Notes under the pieces: model-generated
What the model was told of the DNA's origin: nothing
The model's input: the letters and a program-made list of their open reading frames with translations, nothing else
Database searches by the model: none
In this document: positions 9,214-18,059 of the stretch, piece after piece
Position numbering within the stretch: the first letter of the stretch is position 1
Layout of the letters: each line of letters starts with the position of its first letter
Assembly: GCF_023822025.1 (NCBI RefSeq)
Contig: NZ_CP082909.1
Span: 1,540,001 to 1,604,000 of the forward strand
Source: Endozoicomonas sp. 4G
GTDB lineage: Bacteria > Pseudomonadota > Gammaproteobacteria > Pseudomonadales > Endozoicomonadaceae
Reading direction: 5' to 3'
Length of the DNA stretch: 64,000 bases
Program-made: the position numbers and the translations under genes

Positions 9214-9849
9214 TTAATTAAAAAACGGTTCCGTATTACCTTTACCTTCCCGGAGTACTTCCGGTGTGTCTGCCAGTAAACTGATGACCGTGGTGGGTTC
9301 CATGCCTCGATAACCGCCATCAATAACCAGATCCAGCTGGCTTTCAAGTGTTTGGCGAATGTCGTATGGATCCAGCATGGGCTCGTTGTCACCGGGCAAC
9401 TGTAAGGTACTGCTCATGATGGGCGCATCCAGTTCATTGAGCAGGGCGCTGACAATGCTGCACTGGGGAACTCGTATGCCCAGGGTTTTTCGCTTGGGGT
9501 GCATCAGGCGGCGAGGGACTTCCCGGGTGCCTTTAAGAATAAACGTGTAAGGGCCGGGGGTGTGATTTTTCAGCAGACGGTATTGGACGTTGTCGACCTG
9601 GGCGTAGGTGGCCAGTTCAGAGAGGTCTCTGCACACCAGTGTGAAATTGTGCTTTTCATCCAGGCGGCGAATCTGGCGAATCCGCTCAACCGCCTGTTTG
9701 TCACCAATCAGGCAGCCCAGGGCATAGGCCGAGTCAGTGGGGTAGGCAATCACCCCACCGGCCCTTAGAATTTCTGCGGCCTGACGGATCAGACGAAGCT
9801 GCGGCGTCTCGGGGTGAATCTGGAAAAACTGGCTCATGGCTGTGTGCAT
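9214..9849 (-). CDS. yciO: Sua5/YciO/YrdC family protein YciO
   Basis: About 211 residues, collinear with E. coli YciO (SQFFQIHPETPQLRLI start, YPTDSAYALGC, GPYTFILKGT, REGKGNTEPFF end). The family binds ATP/threonylcarbamoyl-type substrates. YciO is a paralogue of the tRNA t6A enzyme TsaC but its physiological role is uncertain. A Shine-Dalgarno-like AGGT lies next to the ATG at 9849, whereas family homology starts at the second ATG (9837). In E. coli yciV is adjacent; here an accessory block of about 4.7 kb separates the two. Confidence 0.93.
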   Translation of the reverse strand: MHTAMSQFFQIHPETPQLRLIRQAAEILRAGGVIAYPTDSAYALGCLIGDKQAVERIRQIRRLDEKHNFTLVCRDLSELATYAQVDNVQYRLLKNHTPGPYTFILKGTREVPRRLMHPKRKTLGIRVPQCSIVSALLNELDAPIMSSTLQLPGDNEPMLDPYDIRQTLESQLDLVIDGGYRGMEPTTVISLLADTPEVLREGKGNTEPFFN

Positions 9850-9928
9850 GGTACCTGTACCTTTTGAACCGTCTTTTAGCGACTGTGTTCAAAGGGATGT
9901 CGACAGGTTGCCATTCTCTTGCAGTAAT

Positions 9929-10586
9929 AAATGGAGCGCGCATCATACCACTGAAGCAGGGCAGTGCAATGATTCTGTTTAATCGGGAGCTGTTAGTGTG
10001 GCTTTTGTTAAGAGGCAGGGGACGGTAGTGCTAGCTTCCGGCTGGCCGATTTATGATTTATGCATATACTTATCGGCATTTTTAAAACCCTGTGAGAGAA
10101 GAAAAAGTCATGAAGCTGATTGCGTATTTTTTGCCTCTCTATCTGATAAGTACGGTATTGTATTCAGACGAGCACTGTCTTATATGTAAAAAATATCTGG
10201 CTGACAAGGATAAAAAAGCTTTAGTTTGTCAGCATACTTTTCATCAAGTCTGTTATGATGTTTTAGCGGAACATGAACACTTCGCAGATTGCCCAAAATG
10301 CTCAGGCTTTATTGATCAACCCTGTAATGGTGCTCTTCATGCGGTTCGTATGTTTACTACTAATGAGGTGATACACTCCTTGATTGTCAGCAATCAGGAA
10401 ACTCGTTCAGAACTTCAACGTGTTAGAGATGAGTTGCAACGGCAACGGCAACGGCAAAACATTCAATTTGATAACGTAACGGCTACTCTCTTTTCAATTT
10501 TTGCTTTTGGGATTATTGTATTATATTGCGTTGGGAAATGAGGGGTAACGCCTTCAATTTGCAATCCGACAGGGCTTTATTGAATA
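9929..10586 (+). repeat. Duplicated segment, copy A (contains RING gene)
   Basis: Copy A of a direct duplication whose copy B is at 12913-13489. Both begin with AAATGGAGCGCGCATCATACC, carry the non-coding stretch GGACGGTAGTGCTAGC and a RING-H2 gene, and end with AGGGCTTTAT-GAATA. Copy A has about 54 extra bases between two GCAGG words (about 9957-10018), which copy B appears to have lost by recombination between those words. Differences are scattered substitutions and small indels. Confidence 0.85.
10110..10541 (+). CDS. Membrane-anchored RING-H2 finger protein (copy A)
   Basis: 143 residues from the ATG at 10110; an in-frame GTG at 10092 adds six residues. It has a hydrophobic N-terminus (signal peptide or anchor, residues 3-18), then Cys23, Cys26, Cys40, His42, His45, Cys48, Cys61, Cys64. 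This is an exact RING-H2 order, C-x2-C-x13-C-x-H-x2-H-x2-C-x12-C-x2-C, ending in CPKC. A Gln/Arg-rich coiled coil (about 95-118) and a C-terminal hydrophobic segment (about 122-140) follow. In eukaryotes RING-H2 domains recruit E2 enzymes for ubiquitin transfer; in a bacterium this would fit a host-directed protein. Function is inferred; the metal-ligand pattern is seen directly. Confidence 0.8.
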   Translation: MKLIAYFLPLYLISTVLYSDEHCLICKKYLADKDKKALVCQHTFHQVCYDVLAEHEHFADCPKCSGFIDQPCNGALHAVRMFTTNEVIHSLIVSNQETRSELQRVRDELQRQRQRQNIQFDNVTATLFSIFAFGIIVLYCVGK

Positions 10587-10721
10587 GTGAACTCCTGTGG
10601 ATTGTTGAAAGACGTTTTTAAATGACCGCTTTCGTTTCGAATACCTGAAATAAATAAAACATTTTCAAATATAACGTCTACTTTTATTGCTTGTCGATAA
10701 AACCTTTCGGTAAATTTAGGC

Positions 10722-12938
10722 ATGAAAATCACAAGGCTCCTGACTGTGGGTCACCTGTTTTCTTTATTTATGCTGTCTGTCACTTTGCCGCTTGCTGGTC
10801 ACTGTGCTGGTTATACCAGCCTGTTGAGCTGGGCGGATCGCAAAGCGGATGGGCAGAACGGTAAAACCGTTTCTGAACTGGAGAACAATCAGTTTTATGT
10901 CAACCTCAGTCATTTCAGCGGGTCTTTTGCGATACCCGGAACCTCGGGTACTGCGGATAACAGCAAACCATTCACAAGCTCTAATGGTGGCGGCTTTGGC
11001 AGTAGCGACGATTTAGGTGATTTGTTCAAGAGGAGGCCGGGCGGTAGGATGGGCTCCCTTTACTCCTTTGAATGGATGAGTGAGCTGTTCAGTATAGTAA
11101 TCCTGGTGCCTGGCACTGACGGCCAGACTGTAAAAAAACAGATTTGGGATACCCGGATTGTGCTCAACACCATTTTTCCGGGCCATGTCCCCACCGGGAT
11201 TGGTCATGCTGGCGGAACCGGAAATAATCAGTCTAGCGGGCAAGCCGACCTTAATAAGGCCTCTCCTGCCAATGCTCAATTTCAAAGCGACTATGGTCGT
11301 CAAAATGGTCGTCAAAATGGTCGTCAAAATCAAGGCAGCGGCGGTGGCAGAGAGAGTGGGGACGATGATGGCTCAGGTGGATCACCGAACAGTGGGTTAT
11401 GCCCGTTTTGTAATAAGCCTGTATTCGCCTTTAATAAATGCAAACACTGCCAGGGTCGTGAATCTGGTGTACTTGAGCAGGAATCAACAGAAGAACTGCC
11501 TTCTGCAGCAGAACGAGTCAGGGAGACATCTGAGTCATATCCAGAAGAGGCTGATACTTCTGCAGTCTATGTATTTGAATGGTTCAAAAATCTGGATTCA
11601 AATCAAAGCGCGAGAGAAGTTTGTTTTCACAGTAATAGTTACTATAATTTCCCGGCACTTTATAAGCTTTTAACTGAAAGTTTTGTGTCAGATAAAAATA
11701 CGCTAAGTGAATTTGTTCCGAAATGGCTTAAATTTTTAAATGGCAGTATGTCTATTTACCAGCTTGTTTCAGAAGTTGGTGAATTGGCAAAGTCTCAGGG
11801 AATTGAAGAACATATTGAGGTGGCAAGAATTGTTAAAGCACTTGCTATTCACAGGGATGATTTTAAGAGCGAAGCCGGTTTGAAACGGTTTGAAAACGAA
11901 TTGCAGAACCAGCTAGTTGATAGTTTTGTGTCAGGTAAAAATAATTTAGATGAATTTGATTCGAAATGGCTTGCATTTTTAAATGGCAGTCTGTCTATTT
12001 ACCGGCTTATTTCATATGTCGGTGAGTTGGAAAAGTCTCAGGGAGGTCGAGATAGTGTTGATTTGACACCAATTGCTAAAATACTTGCTATTCACAGGGA
12101 TAAGTTTGAGAGCGAAACCGGTTTGATACGATTCGGAAACGAATTGCTCAACCAGCTAAAGAGTAATGGTTTTGTGGCTTCTAATAAACCGGGTCAAGTT
12201 TTTTATTCAGGGTTAGATCGCCAACATAAAACAGTATTAATTAATTATATTTATCGGACATTTAAAGAAGTGAGTCGGTCGCTAAAAGCTGAAATATTCC
12301 CATCAAGTTTTATAGTAATAACAATGTTTCATAAGTTTGCCAGAGATGTTTATGATATGTATGGTTTTGGTGTGCCCGATCCGTACCATGATCGTGGGGA
12401 GTTAACAGAAATTATTAAGATTGGGGTTCGTGGTGAATATTCTTTTATTACTTTGCATAACAGAAAGTTTTTAGTTGGAACCGATATTCAATCATTTCAT
12501 GATCAGGCATTAAATATTAGTGCCAATCAATTTATAGGTGAGTATGAGATTGAAGCTCTATTGACTGCTTTTGTTCTTATAAGATCAATGTACGGAAAGC
12601 GTTTAGAAGATGTATTCAATGAAAATTTCTTTTTTGAGAAAGATGTACGCAGTGAGCAACTTGAACTTTTAGCAACCTTCACCTCAAAAGCCTGTGAACA
12701 GCTTGTTAAGCTTCTGGAACAGAAGGGAGAAAAAGACAAATTTATACATAGTATGTTTTTGATCTTTGGTATGGCTCCTAAGGAGCTATTTGGTGAGCTA
12801 TCAGATCAACTGTCTGATGAACTACCGGATCAACCGTCTTATGGACTATCCGATTCTGAACTTGTTCCGTTTAAGCAAGCCATTGTAGAGGCAGCCCCAG
12901 ATCCACAGTATCAAATGGAGCGCGCATCATACCGCTGA
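10722..12938 (+). CDS. Secreted 738-residue protein with zinc-ribbon-like motif and internal repeats
   Basis: Not a family I recognise. A signal peptide (residues 1-28, ending GHCAG) is followed by a Gly/Ser/Asn-rich region with a threefold GRQN repeat (about 192-203) and a knuckle pair CPFC...CKHC near residues 227-243, suggesting a zinc ribbon. Two 80-residue repeats follow, encoded at about 11677-11914 and 11917-12157; each starts like SFVS.KN.L.EF and contains KSQG and LAIHRD. The acidic C-terminus repeats SDQLSDELPDQ-like units. The last codons (MERASYR) lie inside duplication copy B. It is flanked by the two RING-H2 paralogues in the same orientation, so the three may act together. Confidence 0.75.
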   Translation: MKITRLLTVGHLFSLFMLSVTLPLAGHCAGYTSLLSWADRKADGQNGKTVSELENNQFYVNLSHFSGSFAIPGTSGTADNSKPFTSSNGGGFGSSDDLGDLFKRRPGGRMGSLYSFEWMSELFSIVILVPGTDGQTVKKQIWDTRIVLNTIFPGHVPTGIGHAGGTGNNQSSGQADLNKASPANAQFQSDYGRQNGRQNGRQNQGSGGGRESGDDDGSGGSPNSGLCPFCNKPVFAFNKCKHCQGRESGVLEQESTEELPSAAERVRETSESYPEEADTSAVYVFEWFKNLDSNQSAREVCFHSNSYYNFPALYKLLTESFVSDKNTLSEFVPKWLKFLNGSMSIYQLVSEVGELAKSQGIEEHIEVARIVKALAIHRDDFKSEAGLKRFENELQNQLVDSFVSGKNNLDEFDSKWLAFLNGSLSIYRLISYVGELEKSQGGRDSVDLTPIAKILAIHRDKFESETGLIRFGNELLNQLKSNGFVASNKPGQVFYSGLDRQHKTVLINYIYRTFKEVSRSLKAEIFPSSFIVITMFHKFARDVYDMYGFGVPDPYHDRGELTEIIKIGVRGEYSFITLHNRKFLVGTDIQSFHDQALNISANQFIGEYEIEALLTAFVLIRSMYGKRLEDVFNENFFFEKDVRSEQLELLATFTSKACEQLVKLLEQKGEKDKFIHSMFLIFGMAPKELFGELSDQLSDELPDQPSYGLSDSELVPFKQAIVEAAPDPQYQMERASYR
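11295..11330 (+). repeat. Three tandem 12-bp units in coding sequence
   Basis: GGTCGTCAAAAT occurs three times in a row (11295-11306, 11307-11318, 11319-11330), encoding GRQN repeats in the linker before the cysteine knuckles. In-frame expansion or contraction would change only linker length. Confidence 0.9.
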
Positions 12939-13489
12939 AGCAGGGGACGGTAGTGCTAGCCTCCGGCTGGCCGATTTATGCATATACTTAACGGCATTTT
13001 TAAAACCCTGTGAGAGAAAAAGTCATGAAGCTGATTGCGTATTTTTTGCCTCTCTATCTGATAAGTACGGTATTGTATCCAGACGAACACTGTCTTATAT
13101 GTAAAAGATGTCTGGCTAGCAAGGATAAAAAAGCTTTAGTTTGTCAGCATACTTTTCATGAAGGCTGTTATGATGTTTTAGCGGAACATGGACACTTCGC
13201 AGATTGCCCAAAATGCTCAGGCTTTCTTGATCAACCCTATAATAGTGGTCTTCATGCGATCCATATGTTTACTACTAATGATATGATACACTCCTTGGTT
13301 GCCAGCCATCAGGAAACTCGTTCAGAACTTCTACGTGTTAGACATGAGTTGCAACAGCAAAAAGCTCAACTTGATCAAATAACGACTGCTCTCTGTACAT
13401 TGTTTATTTTTGGGACTGTTGCATTATGTTGTGTTGGGAAATGAGGGGTACCGCCTTCAATTTGCAATCTGACAGGGCTTTATCGAATA
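12913..13489 (+). repeat. Duplicated segment, copy B (contains RING gene)
   Basis: Second copy of the segment at 9929-10586. Its left edge supplies the last codons of the 738-residue gene and its right edge overlaps the stop of the convergent CheD-like gene. The duplication therefore brackets the 738-residue gene and points to a tandem-duplication or recombination history. Confidence 0.85.
13025..13444 (+). CDS. Membrane-anchored RING-H2 finger protein (copy B)
   Basis: 139 residues, a paralogue of the protein at 10110 that is nearly identical over the first 90 residues. Ligands Cys23, Cys26, Cys40, His42, His45, Cys48, Cys61 and Cys64 are all kept, while neighbouring residues vary (for example HEGC for HQVC), as expected if the fold is under selection. 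A short coiled coil and a C-terminal hydrophobic helix follow. The ATG at 13025 is preferred over an in-frame GTG at 13010. Function as for copy A: a candidate ubiquitin-ligase-like, membrane-attached protein. Confidence 0.8.
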   Translation: MKLIAYFLPLYLISTVLYPDEHCLICKRCLASKDKKALVCQHTFHEGCYDVLAEHGHFADCPKCSGFLDQPYNSGLHAIHMFTTNDMIHSLVASHQETRSELLRVRHELQQQKAQLDQITTALCTLFIFGTVALCCVGK

Positions 13490-14490
13490 AACGTCAGATT
13501 TATGGGTATGAAATGAGTTTTATTTTCAGCGGAATAATAATACGTTTTCTCAAAATTAAAACACTTTTCATCAAAATCGGCATTTTTAAAAGAGAATGGT
13601 AAATCTTTTCTGCCGTCCATTGAGCCAAACGGGTAGGTACCCTTGTTTATGAATTTTAATTCGTAAAAAACACCTTCTTTACTATCAAACAGTAAATCAC
13701 TGGGTCTTTTTTCATCGCCCAGAAAAGTTTGTTTGAAGGTGATGTTTTTTTTATCAAGATATTGTTCAGCAAATTCAAAAAAATTACCGCTGTCTTTCAT
13801 CCGTTTAACAATGCCGCCAACAATAAATGCCTTGATATCTTTCATGGGAGCATACTGAGTTATTTTGGATAACATAAAGTCAAAAGATGCTTCGCACATG
13901 TCATTTTGCATAAAGTGACTCATTATGGCGGTTTGCGTATTTTGATCCCAGAACACTACCGCATGACAATCGCCAAGATATGTAATGGTTAAAAACCTGG
14001 GTTGCTCAGGCTTTGAAAGTGATGTTAGTGCAATTTGATTTTCTGCAATATGCATACAGGTATATTCGTGTTCTTTCGTTGATACTGACAGGTAGGCGGT
14101 GGGTAAGGAATGAGAGATTACACCATCAATAATGTTTTCATCAAACCGATGGCTTTCCAGTAAAATCGGGGTCATTCTATTGTCTTGTGAATACTTGAAA
14201 GACAGCAAACAATGACGAGGGATTATTTTTCTGATTTCTCTATCAGTGGTGATTTTATATTCTGTTGATTCATGCTCTCCATAAACAGAGGGTTCAACCA
14301 GTAGCTGATTACGCTGCAGTTGATATTTTATATTGCAACCTTCTAAAACCTTTATAACTCTTGCGTTAAAACTTACCGGCACCTCAATCTCTTTCAGTTT
14401 TAACTGCTCTGGAGTCAGCTTTACGCTTCCTTCACGTTCTGAGGAATGGGACCTTGTTGATAAGGTCCCGGTAAAAAAATGTGCATCCAT
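13480..14490 (-). CDS. Protein with CheD-like deamidase domain
   Basis: 336 residues. Residues 165-280 carry a CheD-like pattern: ITYLGDCHAVVFWD with Cys175, then MSHFM with His192, a Cys-to-His distance of 17 as in CheD (Cys27/His44 in Thermotoga), and Thr170 or Thr168 near the catalytic Thr position. AFIVGGIVKRM and FAEQYLDKKNITF echo CheD's FGGANM and VEFV..YL..EGI segments. CheD deamidates glutamines in chemoreceptors; related folds act in toxin deamidases (CNF type). There is no che gene nearby and the extra N-terminal 160 and C-terminal 55 residues are unlike CheD, so a toxin or effector role is plausible but inferred. No signal peptide is seen. Confidence 0.65.
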   Translation of the reverse strand: MDAHFFTGTLSTRSHSSEREGSVKLTPEQLKLKEIEVPVSFNARVIKVLEGCNIKYQLQRNQLLVEPSVYGEHESTEYKITTDREIRKIIPRHCLLSFKYSQDNRMTPILLESHRFDENIIDGVISHSLPTAYLSVSTKEHEYTCMHIAENQIALTSLSKPEQPRFLTITYLGDCHAVVFWDQNTQTAIMSHFMQNDMCEASFDFMLSKITQYAPMKDIKAFIVGGIVKRMKDSGNFFEFAEQYLDKKNITFKQTFLGDEKRPSDLLFDSKEGVFYELKFINKGTYPFGSMDGRKDLPFSFKNADFDEKCFNFEKTYYYSAENKTHFIPINLTFIR

Positions 14491-14571
14491 GCAATTAATC
14501 TCTTCCTGAGTTGATAGCTTTGATAGGCATCAATGGCAGAAGTTCATAACACAGGTGTTAGTGATTCTTAC

Positions 14572-15459
14572 CTACCAGTTCTCCCAGACGGGCAAGCTGT
14601 CATCGGGAAGTTCTGATGCTTTGCCCAGTTCTACCCATGGATTGGCCGGGGTGTGAAAATCACTGGCTCTTGAGGCTTTGAGTTGGAAGTCTTCGCAAAG
14701 GCTGGCCAGTGTTTCCCGTTGCCCGGGAGGTTGCTGACAGCCGCTGACTTCAAGGGCGTGGCCGCCAGCCTGTTTAAAGTCTTTCACCAGAGCCCTGAGT
14801 TTGGTGCGGGTCATTTTGTACTTTCCGGGGTGGGCTAACACAGCCGTACCATCCAGGGCTCTGATCCAGGCTATGGCCTGACTCATGGGAGGCCAGAACG
14901 CCTTCAGGTTGCCTATTTTCTGATGAGACAGGTGTTTATCAAAAGCCGCTTGCATCTCATTAACGTAGCCTCTTGCCATCAGCCAATAGGCGAAGTGAGG
15001 GCGACCGGTCTGGATATCGTTTCTGGATAACACAAAGCCGTCTGCGGATTGTTTCTGCCGGTTCAATGCCAGATCAATCACTTCATCCATCAAAGCGTCG
15101 GCACTGATATCCAGTTTCAGCTGTTTCACCAGGCGGTTGGCAATCAGCCGTGATCGCTGCTTTCTGGCAGAGTACTGGTGATCAATAATGCTCTCAAGGT
15201 CGGGATGGGACAGGGAAAAGTTCAGGCCGACAATATGGATTTCCATGCCAGACCAGGTGGTTGAAAGTTCCATCCCGGTAATCAGTCTGGGGCCTTCCAG
15301 CGTTTTGCTTTTGAGGAACTGGTGTGCGGCTACCGAGTCATGATCCGTAATAGCCAGTATATCGACCCCTTTATCATGTGCGCGTTCATAAACTTCCAGC
15401 GGTCCCATGGAGCCATCGGATGCAGTGGTGTGACAATGGAGGTCAACATTCAGGGTCAT
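14572..15459 (-). CDS. yciV: PHP-domain exonuclease YciV (RNase AM)
   Basis: 295 residues (E. coli 293). PHP metal-binding motifs are complete: DLHCHTTASDG at the N-terminus, AITDHDSV near residue 40, and SDFHTP near the C-terminus. E. coli YciV is a 5'-3' exonuclease acting on RNA, including rRNA 5' ends, and on 3',5'-bisphosphonucleotides. It lies upstream of and divergent from yciB. It is normally the direct neighbour of yciO, which here is 4.7 kb away. Confidence 0.94.
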   Translation of the reverse strand: MTLNVDLHCHTTASDGSMGPLEVYERAHDKGVDILAITDHDSVAAHQFLKSKTLEGPRLITGMELSTTWSGMEIHIVGLNFSLSHPDLESIIDHQYSARKQRSRLIANRLVKQLKLDISADALMDEVIDLALNRQKQSADGFVLSRNDIQTGRPHFAYWLMARGYVNEMQAAFDKHLSHQKIGNLKAFWPPMSQAIAWIRALDGTAVLAHPGKYKMTRTKLRALVKDFKQAGGHALEVSGCQQPPGQRETLASLCEDFQLKASRASDFHTPANPWVELGKASELPDDSLPVWENW

Positions 15460-15652
15460 TGCGATACAAATAAGTAGTAACTGTCAGTACACTCTACCAC
15501 TAATGGAACTGTAAAGGCTTTTAAAAAGTTGGCGTGATGGCTCCGGTCAGACATGGCAATAAACCGGTTCCATAGTAAACTACAGGTTGATTTAAAAAGC
15601 TCCTATCGCACCGGGCGAAGCAAGGCAACAGGGTAACCCAACTGGTTTAAGT

Positions 15653-16228
15653 ATGAAGCAACTGATTGATTTTATTCCACTGATCGTTTTCTTTACGGTC
15701 TACAAAATGGACCCCAGAATGGTGGATGTGGCTGGTCATTCCTTTGAGTTGGGAGGGCCAATCAGTGGTACTTTCTTCCTGATTGTGGCTTCTGCCATTG
15801 TTTACGGCGGCATCTTCATCAAGAATAAAACCCTGGAAAAGAGCCAGCTGATTACTCTGGTGGCGGTGGTGTTATTTGGTGGCATGACGCTGGCCTTCCA
15901 GAATGAGAGCTTCCTGAAATGGAAAGCACCCATTGTCAACTGGATCTTTGCTGCTGCCTTCCTGGGCAGTCAATTCATTGGCCAGAAAACGCTGGTTCAG
16001 AGAATGATGGAACACGCCGTCAGCCTGCCGGAAGAGGTCTGGGTTCGTATGAATCTGAGCTGGGTTGTATTCTTTATCTTTCTGGGTGTCGCTAACCTTT
16101 ATGTCGCCTTCACCTTCCATGAGTTCTGGGTCGACTTTAAGGTGTTTGGCAGCCTGATCCTGACGTTTGTCTTTGTCGTTTTGCAGTTCCTGGTGATTTC
16201 AAAACATATGCGGACTGAGGAAAAATAA
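15653..16228 (+). CDS. yciB: Inner-membrane septation protein YciB
   Basis: 191 residues with five hydrophobic segments and the family start MKQLIDFIPLIVFF. YciB/IspZ proteins are inner-membrane proteins affecting septation and envelope synthesis. The stop is immediately followed by the yciI start codon, so the two genes form an operon, as in E. coli. Confidence 0.95.
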   Translation: MKQLIDFIPLIVFFTVYKMDPRMVDVAGHSFELGGPISGTFFLIVASAIVYGGIFIKNKTLEKSQLITLVAVVLFGGMTLAFQNESFLKWKAPIVNWIFAAAFLGSQFIGQKTLVQRMMEHAVSLPEEVWVRMNLSWVVFFIFLGVANLYVAFTFHEFWVDFKVFGSLILTFVFVVLQFLVISKHMRTEEK

Positions 16229-16528
16229 ATGCTTTACGCGGTTATCAGTGAAGATGTTGAAAACAGTCTGCCCCTGCGCAAGACAGCCAGACCCGCTCAC
16301 CTGGCAAGACTTGAGGCGTTGAAATCCCGGGGGCGTCTGATCCTGGCAGGTCCCTGTCCTGCCATCGACGCTAACGATCCGGGTGCAGCCGGATTCAGTG
16401 GCAGTATTGTTATTGCTGAGTTTGATAGCCTCGAAGCGGCGCAATCATGGGCTGATGCAGATCCTTATGTGGAGGCTGGTGTGTATCGGTCCGTGAGTGT
16501 GAAGCCTTTTAAGAAAGTACTTCCCTGA
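16229..16528 (+). CDS. yciI: YciI family protein
   Basis: 99 residues, collinear with E. coli Yci[40 protein letters not shown] and [11 protein letters not shown], including the conserved His and Asp of this ferredoxin-like fold. YCII proteins are often dehydrochlorinase- or muconolactone isomerase-like, but the cellular role of YciI is unknown. It begins on the base after the yciB stop. Confidence 0.95.
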   Translation: MLYAVISEDVENSLPLRKTARPAHLARLEALKSRGRLILAGPCPAIDANDPGAAGFSGSIVIAEFDSLEAAQSWADADPYVEAGVYRSVSVKPFKKVLP

Positions 16529-16584
16529 TTTTTCCGTGATAGAAGGTTCAGCAGGTTCCAAGAAGCCTGGTTAAGAGAGAAAAC

Positions 16585-17283
16585 GTGAAAAAAACCATAT
16601 ACAAATTGTTTTTGTTTCTCAGTGGTTTAGTACTGCTGGGTTCCATGGCTCAGGCTGAACCGGTTCAGCCTGAAACTCGCTATGTTACGGATGTCGTTTA
16701 TGTGCCGCTGCGGACAGGCCCGGGTAATCAATACCGGATTTTACACCGGGGTCTGAAAACAGGGCTGAGCATGAAGGTTCTGGAAGCGGATGCCGGAGAA
16801 GGATTCAGCAAGGTCAAAACCGCTGACGGGCTGGAGGGGTATATCCCTAGTCAGTACCTGGTAGCGGAACAGCCGGCCAGAGAGCGTCTGCCAAAAGTGC
16901 TGGGTGAGGTTTCCCAGCTGACGAAAGAGAATACGGCTCTGAAATCCGAACTATCTGCCGCTGAGAATGAACTGAGCGGTGTTCAAACCTCACTTAAAGA
17001 GACCACCGGGCTGCTGGATGATAAAACCTCTGAGTTTATCGCCCTGAGAGAAGCAACCGCTGAGCCCCTGGCACTGGATCGTCGAAACAAGCAGTTGATG
17101 GAAGAAAATCTGCAGCTGAAAAACCGGATCGAGGTGGTAGAGGCTGAAAACAATCAACTGGCTCGCAGCACCAGTATGCGCTGGTATCTCTATGGTGGCG
17201 GCACCATTATGATAGGCATTCTGCTGGGGCTTTTCCTGCCCATGATTCGGTTTCGCAGGAAGCCGTCGTCAGACTGGATTTGA
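16585..17283 (+). CDS. SH3-domain and membrane-anchor protein (YgiM-like)
   Basis: 232 residues from a GTG start preceded by AAGAGAG. A signal peptide (about 1-24) precedes a bacterial SH3 domain (VPLRTGPGNQYRILHRGL, YIPSQYL, residues 32-93), a long Leu/Glu coiled coil (about 95-195), and a C-terminal transmembrane helix with a basic tail (RFRRKPSS). This matches the TIGR04211 SH3-and-anchor architecture of E. coli YgiM: a periplasmic wall-binding head held to the inner membrane. It lies 57 bp after yciI. Confidence 0.88.
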   Translation: MKKTIYKLFLFLSGLVLLGSMAQAEPVQPETRYVTDVVYVPLRTGPGNQYRILHRGLKTGLSMKVLEADAGEGFSKVKTADGLEGYIPSQYLVAEQPARERLPKVLGEVSQLTKENTALKSELSAAENELSGVQTSLKETTGLLDDKTSEFIALREATAEPLALDRRNKQLMEENLQLKNRIEVVEAENNQLARSTSMRWYLYGGGTIMIGILLGLFLPMIRFRRKPSSDWI

Positions 17284-17293
17284 AGGAAAGGCG

Positions 17294-17929
17294 ATGACGG
17301 TCATTGTGAATCCCGATATCGAGGAATATTGCCATAACATTACTGGCGGTGAGTCACCACTTCTGAAAGAGCTGGCCCGGGCGACGGAAGACCGGACCCG
17401 CTACCCAGGTAACATGTCAGGAAGAATGGTGGGGCAAACCCTGAAAATGCTGGTGGCTCTGAGCAACAGCAAGAGAGTGCTGGAAATTGGCATGTTCACC
17501 GGCTACGCAGCTCTGTCCATGGCGGAAGCCCTGCCGGACGATGGCGAAATCTACTGTTGTGAAACGAATCCGCGAGCCATTGCCATTGCCGAAGAATTTT
17601 TTGCCCGGTCGTCCCATGCTCATAAGCTAAAGGTGTTGTTTGGCAGGGCATTGGAAACCATTCCTTCGATTGCGGGCGAGCTTGACTTTGTGTTCATTGA
17701 TGCCGACAAGAAAAAGTACTTTGAATACCTGGAGCTGATTCTGCCGATGTTGAAAAAGGGCGGCGTTATCGTTATTGACGATGCCCTTTGGAAAGGCGGT
17801 GTCTTGAATCCTCAGGATGAGCGGGATGAGGTCATTGCAGAGCTTAACCGTTATCTCTCTGCCAGGGCTGATCTCGATAATATTCTTTTACCCGTCAGAC
17901 ATGGTCTTCATGTGGTACGAAAGATCTAA
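17294..17929 (+). CDS. O-methyltransferase, SAM-dependent (PF01596 type)
   Basis: 211 residues. The SAM-binding glycine motif VLEIGMFTGYAALSMAEAL is near residue 57, the metal/substrate region is FVFIDADKKKYFEYLE, and VIVIDDALWKGGV follows, all typical of caffeoyl-CoA or catechol-type O-methyltransferases that use a divalent metal. The acceptor is unknown. It starts 11 bp after the SH3/TM protein, likely the same transcript. Confidence 0.9.
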   Translation: MTVIVNPDIEEYCHNITGGESPLLKELARATEDRTRYPGNMSGRMVGQTLKMLVALSNSKRVLEIGMFTGYAALSMAEALPDDGEIYCCETNPRAIAIAEEFFARSSHAHKLKVLFGRALETIPSIAGELDFVFIDADKKKYFEYLELILPMLKKGGVIVIDDALWKGGVLNPQDERDEVIAELNRYLSARADLDNILLPVRHGLHVVRKI

Positions 17930-18059
17930 ATTTGATTATCCCTTCTCAGGCAGCCGGGTTCACAATCTGGAAGCCAAAGAAATAAACACAGGGAACAAAA
18001 TGAATAGACGATGATCAAAGATTGAAATTATTTGAAGGACAGGGAAAGGAATAAGACAT

